NCBI GenBank assembly: GCA_036346205.1
Contig: JARFJB010002201.1
Coordinates: forward strand, 636,001 to 700,000
Direction: 5' to 3'
Length of the DNA stretch: 64,000 nt
Origin: Vesta saturnalis
Taxonomy: Eukaryota; Arthropoda; Insecta; Coleoptera; Lampyridae
Shown here: positions 34,163-47,105 of the stretch, piece by piece
How positions within the stretch are numbered: position 1 is the first letter of the stretch
Layout of the letters: each line of letters opens with the position of its first letter
Notes under the pieces: generated by a model
What the model saw: only the letters and a program-made list of their open reading frames with translations
Told to the model about the DNA's origin: nothing
Database searches by the model: none
Translations under genes and position numbers: made by a program

Positions 34163-36190
34163 ATATTGAGATGGTTAGAAATAGGCATAATAAAAGGGCT
34201 AGAATATATCGAAATTCTATATAGTATGCAAGTTTAAATAAAATTGAAGAAATATACAGTTCATTATGAGAAAAAATTGTATACGAGTGTAAAAATATGG
34301 TTTTGATGTAACAAAACAGGCTTTGTGGGGTATGCACAAGGTTGTTACATTCATAAAAGCAATGAGCTATACCAGTAGCATGTCAGAAAGGTCAACACGT
34401 TTCAAATTACTGTGTACGATTAGTTTCGTTTAACATATTTAAGTAATTTCACATTTTAATCAATTTATTTAAGCAATTTAGACACGTGACAGATATTGAT
34501 GACATTAAGTACGTTAATTCTAATATGTAGAACATGTATAGTAATAGGTACAATGCATAAACTCTATGAACTATAAAACAGGGTTTTGGTACGAACACAG
34601 TATATTAGTAATTCACAGACAAAGTGTTTAAAAGTGCATAAGAAGTGGTAGTGGCTTAGAAACATAGCTAAGAACATGAACAACATTTGTGCAATGTGAT
34701 ATTTAATATATAATTACAATTTGTATACAAAATGTGTTAACAATAAGGAAATGTGAAATGGCAAAATTATGACCTATGGAGTACAAATAAATAGTAATTG
34801 TGTTAGAGACATATATAAGAACGTAATAGATAAACATTTCAAGTGATATAGACGTTTAAAACGCAAGTTAAAAGTAAATTTTATAAAGTTAGGTTAAGGA
34901 CTATATTTAAGAATTTTACAAATTTACAGTTTTATAGGATAAGTTAAGTTGAGAATAAATTATAAAAGCATATAATAGTAGGTTTCCTCATTTTCACAAA
35001 GAAAGTAACAGTAAATATGTAATCTAAACATAAAATTAGAAAAGTTGGGTTAAGTACCTAAAATTAAGGTATGAAAGTGGAAATTTTGTTAAAGCTAGGT
35101 AAAATGGGTTGAAATAGGTGTATTCTGATACAGTTTTTTTATGTAGAATTTGAATATGTAATTAGTTTAGTTGTAAAATATAACATTTATTAGATATTAG
35201 TAAATTTAGATTTTAGTTTGTCAAAACGTAAATTATTGAAGCGAAGTACAACATGTGAGGTGTCTTTTATGCAGAAAGTTGCCCTGATTCCAAAACGTTT
35301 TAAAATCAAATCCGATTTGATTTGAGAAAGTTATGGCATAATTTATGTTTTAGTTAATTTAACATTTTTATTTAGACCAATCAGATGCTACGATCTTTTG
35401 TGTGTAATGTAGAAAAAATTAAAATTTGGTATCCATGAGAAAAGTATAAAAGGAATTGCTACTGATCTCTTGCATTCTCTTGCCTTTGTAATTTTTGTGA
35501 CAAACAAGCCATAGTGCTAGTAGTGCTTTTGTTAACATGTAAGTTAAAATTTTCGTTAACATTATCGGATTTGAAACATGATCAACGTAGAGTAGAGATT
35601 TCAGAAACAATTGTTTTAACCTATAACAAAATTTAAAACTAAGGTTACCAATTATAATTGTCGATAATATTGTAATTGTTTCATTTCGAAATCGTGTTTA
35701 AACTTCGGGTGATGTGCATTTTTTATTTCAATAAAATCCTTCAGTTATTTTGGATTTGATGTTTATTTATTTGAAAGTGATGGAGATTATAAAATAAATT
35801 TAACTTCATAACGGCATCTAAAATAAAAGTGCAAGTAAATATAAAATTTTATATAAAAATGAAATACAAGTTAAATCCGAAAATGATTAAATATTTAAAC
35901 CAACATTTAAATCTACAAATAAAATAAAAGTGCTCTGAAAGTATATGAGCATTTAAGTACATCGTTTTTACCACGAGGAAGAGTTATCACCAGTTAATGG
36001 GTTTGGATGAAGTTATGGAATATAAGCAGCACCAATTTCAACAGCAAGGCAGTATCGTGACCATTATTTGGAAATTGCAACAACACATGTGAGTTAAATT
36101 TTTCCATCATAACCTACTATTGCATTGATTATTATTCTTTGCTGTCCTGTATTTATGTTTTTGTTTGTTTATGTATAAATGTTTGTGCGA
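34158..36190 (+). repeat. Unclassified repeat C, copy 1
   Basis: About 2 kb, matched over its length with 37788-39890. The shared 5' edge is TATTGAGATGRTTAG next to a (TA)n tract. On the plus strand both copies have, in the same order, a TATA box (35445 here), TAAAAGGAATTGCT, a GTTAACATGTAAGTTA splice-donor-like site (35539), an AATAAA signal (35730) and a second donor-like site CACATGTGAGT (36089). No long open frame. This layout resembles an LTR plus leader, or a copied promoter with first exons. The class is unknown. Confidence 0.65.
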
Positions 36191-36590
36191 CAACATGTAT
36201 CAATATCTGAAAAGTCAATGAACCGGTGTAATTATAAAATAATAACCTTACTTTGAACAAAATCAAAATTGTACTCACTAATTTTAGATCCTTTGGTGAA
36301 ATTTTGACAGGCTGCATTTAATTAAGTTAGTAAGGACGCAACGGATGCGTAATTTGTGCAAATTCCAACGAAGTCTGTTTCAAATTGAAACTATTAATTA
36401 CAAAATACAATTTAATTATTAACATGAATATTGACATGTGAAATGAAATTTCTTTTGATTTCACGAAAAACATTTAAAAGATTTACATTTTATAATAATA
36501 ATAAGAGTTAAAAACATATATTTATTTGATTTGCCAATTTAATTTCAAAATATAGAACTCTATCCCCATTTAGTTAAAACCATCACAATA

Positions 36591-36594
<4 letters not shown>

Positions 36595-36630
<36 letters not shown>
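36595..36630. repeat. (TA)n microsatellite
   Basis: A short alternating TA run, just left of the foldback element. Confidence 0.95.
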
Positions 36631-36634
<4 letters not shown>

Positions 36635-36658
36635 TGTTATTAATTTTATAAATAATTA

Positions 36659-37222
36659 TGAGAATGGCTTCCTTACTACGTAGAATGCGTTCAAAAATTT
36701 TGAGTTTTATTGCGTTTGTGATACCGGTTACCATTGAAACTGGAATGATATACTAAATTATACTGCTACTTAATAATGCTGTTGCCAGATTTTTGATAAC
36801 TATTCTGAAAATTCCTTTACAAGCGAGTGTAACCTTAGTAATAATTCTAATTATTAGTAATACAAACGTAATAATTACAATTATAGTAAATTATAACTAA
36901 TTTAGAAGTTATTTCAAGTTAAGTAGTGCACTTTGAAATTCTTAAAAGCGTTGATATATGTCTACTAACGCAATAACTTCTAAATTAGTTATAATTTACT
37001 AGAAATGTAATTATTGCGTTTGTATGACTAATAATTGGAATTATGGTTGAGGTTATATTCCGGAAAATAAATTTTCACAATAGTTATGAAAATCTGGCAA
37101 CGGCATTATTAATAAGCAACATAATTTGTGTACCATAAAAATTTCAATGGTCACCGGTATCACAAACACGATAAACTCAAAATTTTGAATTGCATACGCT
37201 AGCAGTAAGAAAGCCATTCTCA
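36659..37222. mobile_element. Foldback (MITE-like) element, arms about 240 bp
   Basis: The left arm from GAGAATGGCTTCCTTACTAC is matched inverted by a right arm ending GTAAGAAAGCCATTCTC. Internal matches include ATACCGGTKACCATTGAAA and ACTTCTAAATTAGTTATAAT. The two arms are separated by about 65 bases, so a single strand could fold into one long hairpin. No coding capacity. Non-autonomous transposon is the simplest reading; its parent is not in the window. Confidence 0.8.
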
Positions 37223-37678
37223 TCAAATGTAGTTTAAAATCACCTGCCGATATTTCTCGCAATATGCGGACTATCAAGCGTTTTCTTGTTTGAAAACTTC
37301 GTATTTAGGTATAAAATTTAAAATGTACGTTATAATAGGAAAAACCAACAAAACTACTGCAATCTAACAGAGTTAGATTAGAGACACAAAGTTACAGTAA
37401 CCGAACAAAAATAGATTAGATAAATAAAACTACTGTAACCTAACAAAGAAAAAGTGCACGAGGCGGAAAACCTCAACCGCGTGTGAGGCATGCAATGTAC
37501 CACAAGACCTTATAATATTAGGTCTATGCACAAGACTAACAGCGCTTTCCCAGATTGATGTTGGAACTGTTATGTAAAGTATTATGATACTATACATTCA
37601 AAGCTATTTCCTATTGGTCCGCATTTTTCGAGTAGTAGGTACAAATTATAATTCTAGCGTAACAATGCATTATATACA

Positions 37679-37679
37679 A

Positions 37680-37773
<94 letters not shown>

Positions 37774-37787
37774 TATATATATATGTA
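37679..37787. repeat. (TA)n microsatellite at the edge of repeat C copy 2
   Basis: About 105 bases of TA with two interruptions (ATGTATA). It generates spurious Tyr-Ile frames on both strands. Confidence 0.95.
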
Positions 37788-39890
37788 TATTGAGATGATT
37801 AGATAAGATTAAGACAGATTGAGAGTTTAAGCTTGTAATTTCTTTAGAACAATTTGATATCAAGTACGATACTTTTACGAAGCATTTAACTGATGTAATT
37901 TGGTATACGATTGCAAGAAAGTGGATTTGTTTTGGTTAAAACAGGCTTAATAAAATTGGTACAAGTTGGTTCAGTCATAAAAGCATTGTGCTACATAAAA
38001 ACATGTCAGGAAGGTTAAATAAAGTTATTTCTGTAAGTACGATTAAGTACGTAGCTTTGTTTCATTAAATTATGGTTCACTTAAAATATTTCGGCATTTG
38101 GATGTTTTACAGGTGTTTAAACACAGTGTAGATTTATGCTTATATTAGGGACATATTATAAGTAAGGTAAAATGCAGGAAAAATGTTAAAATTTCAAGAA
38201 AGGATTACAGTACGAACATAATTTAATCATTACTCACAATATAAATGGAAGTGGATGTGCGATAAACAAAGTGATGCATAGTAAACATTTAGAACATTGT
38301 ACAGAACAATTTTACATAAAGAGATTTACATACAGATACATTTTTATGTAAGATTTTGAAGAAATGTGTTAAACAATATGGTTTATTAAAGTGACTTAAA
38401 TTTAAACGATACAACAAAGTGAACACTGAAAATGATAAAGACAGATTTTATAAGTTATATGAATAACATTTTGATTAGTTTGAACGTTTTAAACGCAAAT
38501 TATTTGTATATTTAAATTAAGTCAGTTTAAGTTCTAAATTTAAGGTTTTTACAAATTTATAGTTTTTAGAGTAATATGAATTTAAAATGATTTGTTAATG
38601 TAATTAATAGGAGGTTTTCCTCATTTCCATACAGTAATTTACTTTGTACAAGTCATTTGAACATAAATTTGTGAAATGGGGTTAATCATACAAATTTCCT
38701 ATGCTAAATAGAATTTTCCTCTAAATTTAAGATTTTGGACATATAATAAATGTTTTCTAATAGAAATTTTCGTCCAGATCACACATATGTAGTTTATTTA
38801 AGTGTAGAAAGTAAGGTTTTTAGATATAAGCAATTTTAGTTTAGAATAAGTCATTTCGTAAAATTTTAAGAGAGGTATACCAAGTTTGGTATCAAATTGT
38901 GTGGAATTTTGCACAGATTTAATTTCTGTTTTAAAATTTAAATCAGTAGCTTTATAAGAAAGTTATAGCATAATTTATAATTTAGTTAAGTTTTCGAATT
39001 TATTCTGACCAATCACAGACTTGGTTACATTGTTTGATTTCTAAAAAAATTGAAAATATTGTAACTAACAGAAGGGTATATAAAGAATTGCTCTATTTTT
39101 TTCATTTCATCTAGTTGTTTTGCAAAGTTTAAGAAAGTGTAGTGTTTGTGTTAACAAGTAAGTTATTTAACCACATTTATTATCGGAGATTTTAATACAT
39201 TTGTTAAAATAAAGTTAGGTTACCGATATTTGTCCATGTTCCTAAAATTTATTACGAATTAAACTTAACAGTTGTTACGATTAATGTTTGACGAGTTTGA
39301 AAAAGTTCGATTGTTTAAAATTATTTGTGGTTACGTTTTCCAAAATAAAATTTTATTTATTTTTCTTCAACTGGTATTTTATTCCTGCTGCGACATTTTA
39401 ATAATTAATATTCCATTCGATGCTAAAAGAGAAGTGATATTAATTTAAAATTTTTACATCCTTAAAACATTACATAAACCGATAAATTTTGAAACATCGT
39501 AAAACAATTCAATAAATTTTATTATCATTAAATTTTGTGGTTGAGTGAAACTTTTAAGCATATAATAAGCACGTTTACCACAACAAAGCAACCATCAATC
39601 CGAGGGCCAGTGTGAAATTAATGAACGTATTGCAACAGCGAACTTGGTGGATCAGTATCTTAGATCGTCGTTTGGAAAGAACATATGTGTACAATTGGAA
39701 CCAGCTGTTTGAAAACATCCGTTTGCAGATTTTACGATGCACATGTGAGTGAATTTTTGATCTTAACCCTGCTAGTTGTATTCATATTTGTGTGATTTCC
39801 TACATTTATTATTTTTATGTATAGGTGTACATGTTTATGCAATAGTTGTGTAAACATCTCTAAAACAAGTAGAAATTTAGTTTTATTTCC
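37788..39890 (+). repeat. Unclassified repeat C, copy 2
   Basis: Colinear with copy 1: edge TATTGAGATGATTAG, CATGTCAGGAAGGT (37995-38030), a TATA box TATATAAAG (39077), TTAACAAGTAAGTTA donor-like site (39158), AATAAA (39344) and CACATGTGAGTGAATTTTT (39741). TATA-to-first-donor spacing is about 81 bases here and 94 in copy 1; TATA-to-second-donor is about 668 and 644. An open frame at 39817-40176 begins at its end and has no motif. Confidence 0.65.
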
Positions 39891-40319
39891 AAATTTTAGG
39901 TTCAATTACCAAGTTAAAATCACAATTTTAAGAAATCATCATTTATCAAATCTGACAGTTTGGTATTTTAGTTCATTGAATACGGAACGCATGCGTTATA
40001 GTATAAATTTTAGTAAGGCACATTCAACATACAGGATCTTTGAGATAACGTGGAATCCACATAATATAGAACCAGTTAATAATACCAGTAGTATATTTAA
40101 ATGCAATATAAGTCAATTCAATTCTTATTATAAAACATTAAATATGCATCAAAGAATAAATTACATTCAAATTTAATTCCTTCAAATCAGAACCCTGTCC
40201 CCAAAAGAGATTTGAGCTAGTGCGGTGCATAAATTATATCAAATTATATTTAATTTTCCCATCAAAGATTAATATCGATTTAAATTTTGAAATAATCTGC
40301 CATTACAAATTTATATATA
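39891..40319. other. No gene recognised
   Basis: A 119-residue open frame (39817-40176) spans part of this but its composition and lack of motifs suggest chance. The interval ends in a short TATATATA run at the edge of element I. Confidence 0.3.
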
Positions 40320-41337
40320 TAGGGTGACATAGAAAAAGTGCCATGCATAATGCCACGCGATAGAGGACACTAAAATAAGAAAAAGTTCCTATGAACTTAG
40401 GTCCGCAACGTCTTCGTTTAAAAGATATAGGTGTTGAAGTTTAATTATTTTTTGTTTTTTAATATCTTTTACAGTGATGTAATAAGCGTACGAAATTTTG
40501 TATACAGGGCTCTTTATCACGCAGAATTCAAATATGACCTTAGTTCTTTATTACTGATAGAGGGCGCCACATACTCGGTTTCCATCTTGTTTGAATCAGT
40601 CCTAACTTTTTGCCTTACATTGCATGTCATTTTCGATTAGAAAATTTGTTTTCCCATCTTTGCTGCTTCAGAAAGGTATACCTTATTGAAGTCGCTAGGG
40701 CCAACGGTTTACAAGAAAATGCATCCGATGATGCAAATTTGACCGAGAAGCTCGGTCAAATTTCTCCAAAGCTCAACGTATCTATCGAGAATGATATCCT
40801 TTAGGACAGGTTCCTAATGTTCGAACATTTATTGACGTGCATAGGCGTTTGTATGAAGATGGGTAGTGAAGATGTCTGTTTAAAGAAAAAGCTAATAGTG
40901 GAGTTTCTAGAACTCGTCGCACTCTTGAAAAGGAATAACCTGAACACATTATTAGAAGATGTTTCATTAGACATTTTGCAAGAGTGGACTTTATGCTTGA
41001 TGGCAAGCTAGCTCACTTTTCTTGAATGGTAAGGACATTTTTGTAAGGAGGTTTGAAAATAGGTGGATTTGTCGTGGGGGCTTGTAATATGATTACTGCT
41101 CTTCGGTAATAAAAGAACTAATGTCATATTTGATGAATCATGCGTGATAAAACCCTGTACAAAAATTTCGTCCGCTTATTATATCATTGTAAGAAGATAT
41201 TAAGAAAAAACAAAAATAACTAAACTTCAACACCCTATATCTTTTAAACGAAGGTGTTGCGGACCTAAGTTCATAGGAACTTTTTCTTATTTTAGTGTCC
41301 TCTATCGCGTGGCACTATGCATGGCACTTTTATCATA
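40320..41337 (+). mobile_element. Long-TIR element I, degenerate IS630-type
   Basis: The left arm 40336-40575 and right arm 41090-41330 are inverted copies, for example AAAGTGCCATGCATARTGCC, CGATAGAGGACACTAAAATA and GTTCCTATGAACTTAGGTCC. The right end abuts a (TA)n tract. The 0.5-kb interior retains a decayed N-terminal transposase part (VRTFIDVHRRLYEDG, then SRTRRTLEKE near 40827-40935), and no catalytic domain. A segment at 40590-40745 is shared with foldback element J. Confidence 0.78.
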
Positions 41338-41344
41338 TGTTATG

Positions 41345-42247
<903 letters not shown>

Positions 42248-43451
42248 TGTCTGTGCAGATTGATAGAAAATTATTAAGCTCGAACCTGAAGCAGAAGCAC
42301 ATATCAATTTATTTCATACTCAGAAATATATGATGATAAATGGTGATGAAATAAAAGAAGAAATTGAATATGTTTCTAACAATATTGAAGTTATGAATGA
42401 ATTTGAAGAAATTGCTAATGTTAAACGAGAAGGGAAATATTTAGTAAATGATATTGCTACAAGTGAAGTAAGTAATAAAACAGGTGTGACTACTGTGATT
42501 ATACAACAAATAGGGCTTCATCTTTAAAAGGCATGTTATTAGACGACACACTTCAAATACGGAATACAAATGTGACCTATGTGATTACACAACAAAGAGG
42601 TCACAATGGTTAACAAGCATATTATGAAACACTCTTTAAGTATGAAGTACAAATGTGACCACTGTGATTACTCAACAAAGGTGAAACGTAATTTAAAGCA
42701 TCATCTTATAAATCACACTTCAAGAACTGTATATATATGTGACCAGTGTAATTATACAACAAGAGTAAAATGCTATTTAAAAACCATGTATTAAGACATA
42801 CTTTAAGTCCTAATTATAAATGTGATAAATGCGATTTTAGAACAAAATTTAAAATAGTTATAATAGACATAGTGCTTTACATAATTCCGGTATTGGATAC
42901 AAATGTGACCAATGCGATTATTCAACAAACTTAAAACGCTATTTAACCAAACATCTTGTAAAGCATACTTTAAATGCTACACACGAATGTGAGCACTGTG
43001 ATTATTCAACAAAAGTGAAACGTAATTTGAAAAGGCATATTGTTATTCACATTCCAAATGCTAAATAAAAATGTGACCAATGTGATTTTGGAACATATTG
43101 GACACCATATTTTAAGGAGCATCAAGCAACACATACTTGAGGAGTTGATTACAAACGTTATTTAAACATTCATATTTTAAAGCACACTGCAAGTACCGAA
43201 TACAAATGTTTTCATTGTAATTATTTCACAACAGTGAAATACTATTTAAAAATCATATTGTGAAGCATACTTCAAGCACAAAATATATATGTACTCAATG
43301 TGATTTCAGAACAAAATTTCAAAGTAGTCTGATTAAACATTGTGCAGTACACAATGCAAGTGTTGAATATAAATGTGATCAATATGATTATTCAACAAAT
43401 GTGAGCTGTAATTTAAGCAGACATAAAGCACACTTTAATCGCTACTTATAA
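42248..43451 (+). pseudogene. C2H2 zinc-finger protein pseudogene, about 11 fingers
   Basis: An acidic leader (42248-42470, with NNIEVMNEFEEIANVKRE) is followed by about eleven finger units of the pattern YKCDxCDYSTKxKxxLKxHxxxHT, spaced roughly 84-90 bases apart. Good units are YKCDHCDYSTKVKRNLKHH (about 42649), YKCDQCDYSTNLKRYLTKH (about 42898) and YICTQCDFRTKFQSSLIKH (about 43284). Several are crippled: a stop after CYLKTMY, a stop in NAK before CDQCDF, frameshifts between units, and CDQYDY in the last unit where the second Cys is Tyr. It is a decayed poly-zinc-finger gene, intronless over this span, which fits a retrocopy or one large terminal exon. A functional role is unlikely. Confidence 0.88.
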
Positions 43452-44283
43452 AAGTCACCAATTTGATTGTTTAACAATACAATTGAAAGAATTTGTTACC
43501 ATAAATGTTATTGCCCATGCTTTATTTAATAAAAATATTTTCAAAATAGTTACAATTACGTAACTAAAAGCATATACTTCAATTTAAATCAAATGATGTA
43601 ACTAATTTACAATGCATATTTGAATTCTACTTTGGGTGAACCTTTTACATATATAGCTGGATGTAATCATTTTTAAGGCATAAATTTTGAATGTTTTGTT
43701 TTACAACATGACACCTAGAATTTAAGTTTTACACAAATGTAAATTTGGTCATGTATGGGATGTCTAAAATAGTTTGCTTTGGTGTCCATTCAAATCATCA
43801 ATACCTGATTTTTCTAATGGAATGCCCCATATATTTTCTTATAATCTGACGAACCTCATTTTGTCAAATTCTAAAATTAAAAATTTGTAATCAATAATTG
43901 TGTGTGATGTCATTCTATAAAGTGACACAAATACGAAAGATTTTTATAATTTAGTTTTAGTCTTCCATGCAGTGCCAAAAAATAAAAAAATTCCTACAAA
44001 TTTTTGACTTTTGGGCTAATTGCCAATGTAGCAAATACGAAATACGAGGGTCTGCCTAAATCACAATAGCTGAGGGTTTGTAAGACTACGGACTACTTTT
44101 CTGTAATTAAATTAAGACAATAGATCATGGCAATTTCAGCATTTGAAGTTTTAAAAAATTGAGTCAACTACAGACCTTGGAACAATCATATAGAAAATAT
44201 TTCAACATCGACTAGTATTACTTTTGTGGGGTCTGAGGGCTACCGCTCACAGTGCCTATGCCTAATTCAGGACTGCTGCCATG
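43452..44283. other. 0.8 kb without a recognised gene
   Basis: It contains ATGGAATGCCCCATATAT at 43818, the inverse of the GGGGTGTTCCATTTAA-type transposon end seen near 980, so a decayed element end is possible. No coding signal. Confidence 0.3.
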
Positions 44284-44285
44284 TA

Positions 44286-45115
44286 CGAGGTGGGTCATTA
44301 AGGTAATGAGACTGATAGCGTAGTATTTGATGTGGCGACTTGGAACTTGGAGGAGACAGCTGAACATGTGATACACTAGCAGTATGAGTTTTACCTCATT
44401 AGGTCTAGTGTGCTGTCTGTGGCGTTTGCTTTAGTGAAACCGTTTTTTTTTGTGAACGCTCTGACAATGAGTGGCAGGAATTTCGAGCAGTAGTGTGCGA
44501 TCAGGTTTTGATTCAGACTTGAACACAGTGCGGTTACCAAACTTCAGCAGGCCTGTGGAGACAGTTTTTGTCAAGGGCTTAGGTGTTTGTGTGGTTTAAG
44601 GCATTTTCAGAAGGAAGAGTCAATTGAAAATGAACCTCGTGACGCAAGGTCGGCGGTTAATCAACAATTTTACCGAGAGGTTCTGGGAAGACTTAGCAAA
44701 GAGTTATGTGTGTGAGATCAAACATCAATAACAACTGGGTGTTGCATCATGACACTGTCCTTCTCGCATAGTAATTTCAATAAACCATTTTGGCATTTTT
44801 GGCAAGTAATAACATTTCTGTGGCTCCTTATTCCCCAGATTTAAGTCCTTGTGACTTTTCAATTTCGGGAAGAGGTTTTCCGAAATTGAAAACACACGTC
44901 AAGGGACGTTTTGGGACACTGAACAACATTCAAAAGGGTGTAACCGAAAAGCTGAACGCCATTCCTATTTCCAGCACTGCTATGAATAGTGGAACAAGCG
45001 TCTACGGCGCTGTGTGGCTTCCCAGGCACTTACTCGAAGGAGACAATGTTCAATTATAACTATTGGAATTAAGAGTGGTAAAAAATCAGTCTCATTACTT
45101 TAATGACACACCCCG
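44286..45115 (+). mobile_element. Mariner element K with 30-bp inverted repeats
   Basis: The ends CGAGGTGGGTCATTAAGGTA and, inverted from the right, CGGGGTGTGTCATTAAAGTA continue AATGAGACTGAT. Each is flanked by TA (44284-44285 and 45116-45117). At 830 bp it is shorter than a full 1.3-kb mariner, so it carries an internal deletion. Confidence 0.9.
44467..45059 (+). pseudogene. Mariner K transposase, internally deleted
   Basis: The decayed N-terminal DNA-binding part from MSGRNFEQ reaches ARSAVNQQF-like linker sequence. The catalytic middle is missing. The C-terminal part 44790-45059 has FLASNNISV, PYSPDLSPCDF (third catalytic Asp of DD34D mariners), FPKLKTHVKGRF and LEGDN. Typical of irritans/cecropia-type insect mariners. 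Subfamily is not certain. Confidence 0.85.
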
Positions 45116-45149
45116 TAGCATCTTTGATTCATGTATATTGTATCCTTTA

Positions 45150-46030
45150 ATAAAAATTTTGTCCAGCAAAGTGGATACCATAAAACCATAATATTTAGTT
45201 ATTGCCCATGTAAGCAATGCGTTTGGCCCTTTCCACAACGGAATAAGTGTATAAATACTTTTTGGTCATCTTTCGCCCCAAATGACAATCCGCGCCCTAT
45301 GGCCGTAAAAGTTCATTCTTGCCTATAGAGCTAATGCGTGAGTTTCTCCAACAAAATTGGGGAATAAGGAATGTTATTGGTTATCTTCGGAACAAAATGG
45401 TGACCAAAACCATAACTATAACAATGTGTTTGGATGTTTTCCGAATGAAATAGGCGAATAAAAAGTTTGTACGTTTCTAGCCTTAAATGATAACTAACCC
45501 AAACGATGGCCAAGACTGTAAAACCATAACGAAATTGGTCAATAAATTCATTTTTGGCATGTTTGGCCTCAAACGATGACCAATATCATAACATTTGGTT
45601 TTAGGCCATCTAGGTAATGCGTTTGGTTGTTTTTCCAACGTTCATACAATTTTGTTTTAGTATATATAATTAATGCGTACAATAAAGTCGTGAATAAATA
45701 AACGGTTTGGGTATTTTGTTCCCAAACGATACTAAACACCGCAAAACCATAACACTTAGTTCTTGCAAATTCACGCAACTCTTTTGGATGCATTTCACCT
45801 AATGATAATCTAAGGCAATAAAAGTTCGTTCAAGTCGACCAGAGCAATGCGTTTAGCCGTTTGCTTAACGAACTTGGCGTGTAAACAAATTTCTTAGGCA
45901 GCTTTGACCCAAAATTGTAACCAATTCCTAAACGTTCTTGCTCAACGATACAATGTGTTTGGTTGCGTTCTCAAAGAATTTTGTCAATAAATAACGTTTT
46001 TGACATCTTTGACCCAATTGGGAAAATGTT
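45150..46030. repeat. Diverged tandem array, unit about 100-120 bp
   Basis: A recurring set of words in fixed order: ACCRTAAAACCATAA, then TTAGTTCTTGCCCA, AAGCAATGCGTTTGG, TTTCCAACGAA, CAATAAATAA and TTTGRCCCCAAACGATGACCAA. The AATGCGTTTGG-like word is found near 45214, 45332, 45421, 45614, 45775, 45846 and 45950. Units are strongly diverged and some are partial. Open frames through the array have no motif. It adjoins tRNA-like repeat F copy 2. I read it as an old minisatellite. Confidence 0.75.
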
Positions 46031-46044
46031 GCACTGTGAAACAA

Positions 46045-46240
46045 CCTAATTATTAATTACTATTAATTTTATTAAATACGTAAATAAAAAGTTTACCTTG
46101 AGTAGGATTTGAACCTACGACCTGTACTTGCTAGAGTACCGCGCTAACCATCTGCGCCATCGAGATTCAAACCCCAATCGATGCAAATTTTGTCTTTATG
46201 TATGTAGAACTGATGTAAATTCTAAAATTAATAGTAATTT
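46045..46240 (-). repeat. tRNA-containing repeat F, copy 2
   Basis: Inverted relative to copy 1 at 25141-25315, with matching flanks on both sides of the tRNA-like core. The right flank reads AATTTACATCAGTTCTACAT on the minus strand, as in copy 1. Confidence 0.75.
46095..46166 (-). tRNA. tRNA-like sequence, probably a pseudo-tRNA
   Basis: 72 bases on the minus strand. The acceptor is ATCTCGA/TCAAGGT with one mismatch. The D stem is GCGC/GCGC, the anticodon stem GTACT/AGTAC with a six-base loop CTAGCA, and the T arm GTAGG-TTCAAAT-CCTAC. The A box TGGCGCAGATGG and B box GGTTCAAATCC are intact. The same six-base anticodon loop as in copy 1 means this is a shared family trait and not a private mutation. 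Confidence 0.6.
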
Positions 46241-47105
46241 TAATTACATATTTACCTTTGAACTTATTCGTTCATAATAAAACTTATAATAGACCTAATT
46301 ACTGTTTGTCTAAAATTTCGAGATGATAGAGTTTGGAATAACTTATAGCTAGTAAGCTACTACATCGCAATAAGGCTATGAATAGTGTGAATTAAGTCAA
46401 TAACTATGATTTTATTAAAGTACATTTTACAAGACACCAAATTTTGTGCAATATTTTTGACCGGGTCCTGGTTTGAAATTCTATTCGACAGTGACCAACT
46501 AGAATTTATAAGGCACCAGTGTACAAAATTTGGGTGAAATTAAATCAGTAAACGCATTTCGAAGAACTCATACATCCACACGAATAGACAGGCGGACGAA
46601 CGTCACAATGTAAATAAGTACTTCAAACCAAAGCCTTCGCTTTCGCTACTTAATAGATACTGATGGTAGTAAAGCAGTAGACGTACTATGTTTATTTATT
46701 AACCCTAAGTTGATTTATTAATAATCAGTTGCTACTTAATGCCTTTAAAATAAAATAAGTATTTGTAAGGGTAAATGTAAGTGCTTGCCTGAATAAATTG
46801 CTAATTCAGTTAACTAAAATGTAAAATTTTACGATTTAAGTTCATACTTATAAAACTTACCTTTGGGGATCTTAAAACGTGTATATCAATATAAATTATG
46901 TAAACTTTGCTCAGATAATTGCAGCAAATCGTAGCCAGTAAAGAATAAAACGTTTGATATTAATTAAAGTCTCAAATAAATTTATAAAATGTGAAAACGC
47001 AAAGAATAAGTCCGCTATGACAATTAGGTACATGAATTTAAAAGCCTGTTATTAAATGTTACTGATTTTAGTAACGATAAATAGTAAGATGTTTAATACA
47101 CGAAA
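46241..47105. other. 0.9 kb without a recognised gene
   Basis: No coding or RNA signal. It may include the 5' end of the IS630-type pseudogene that starts near 47106, but no inverted repeat partner was found. Confidence 0.3.

Noticed and set aside
37584..37863. Open frames made of repeated Tyr-Ile on both strands (also at 41317, 50604, 53188, 54699 and 59039-59360).
   Set aside because: They are translations of (TA)n microsatellites.
39817..40176. 119-residue plus-strand open frame.
   Set aside because: It starts at the end of repeat C copy 2, is not conserved in copy 1 and has no recognisable motif.
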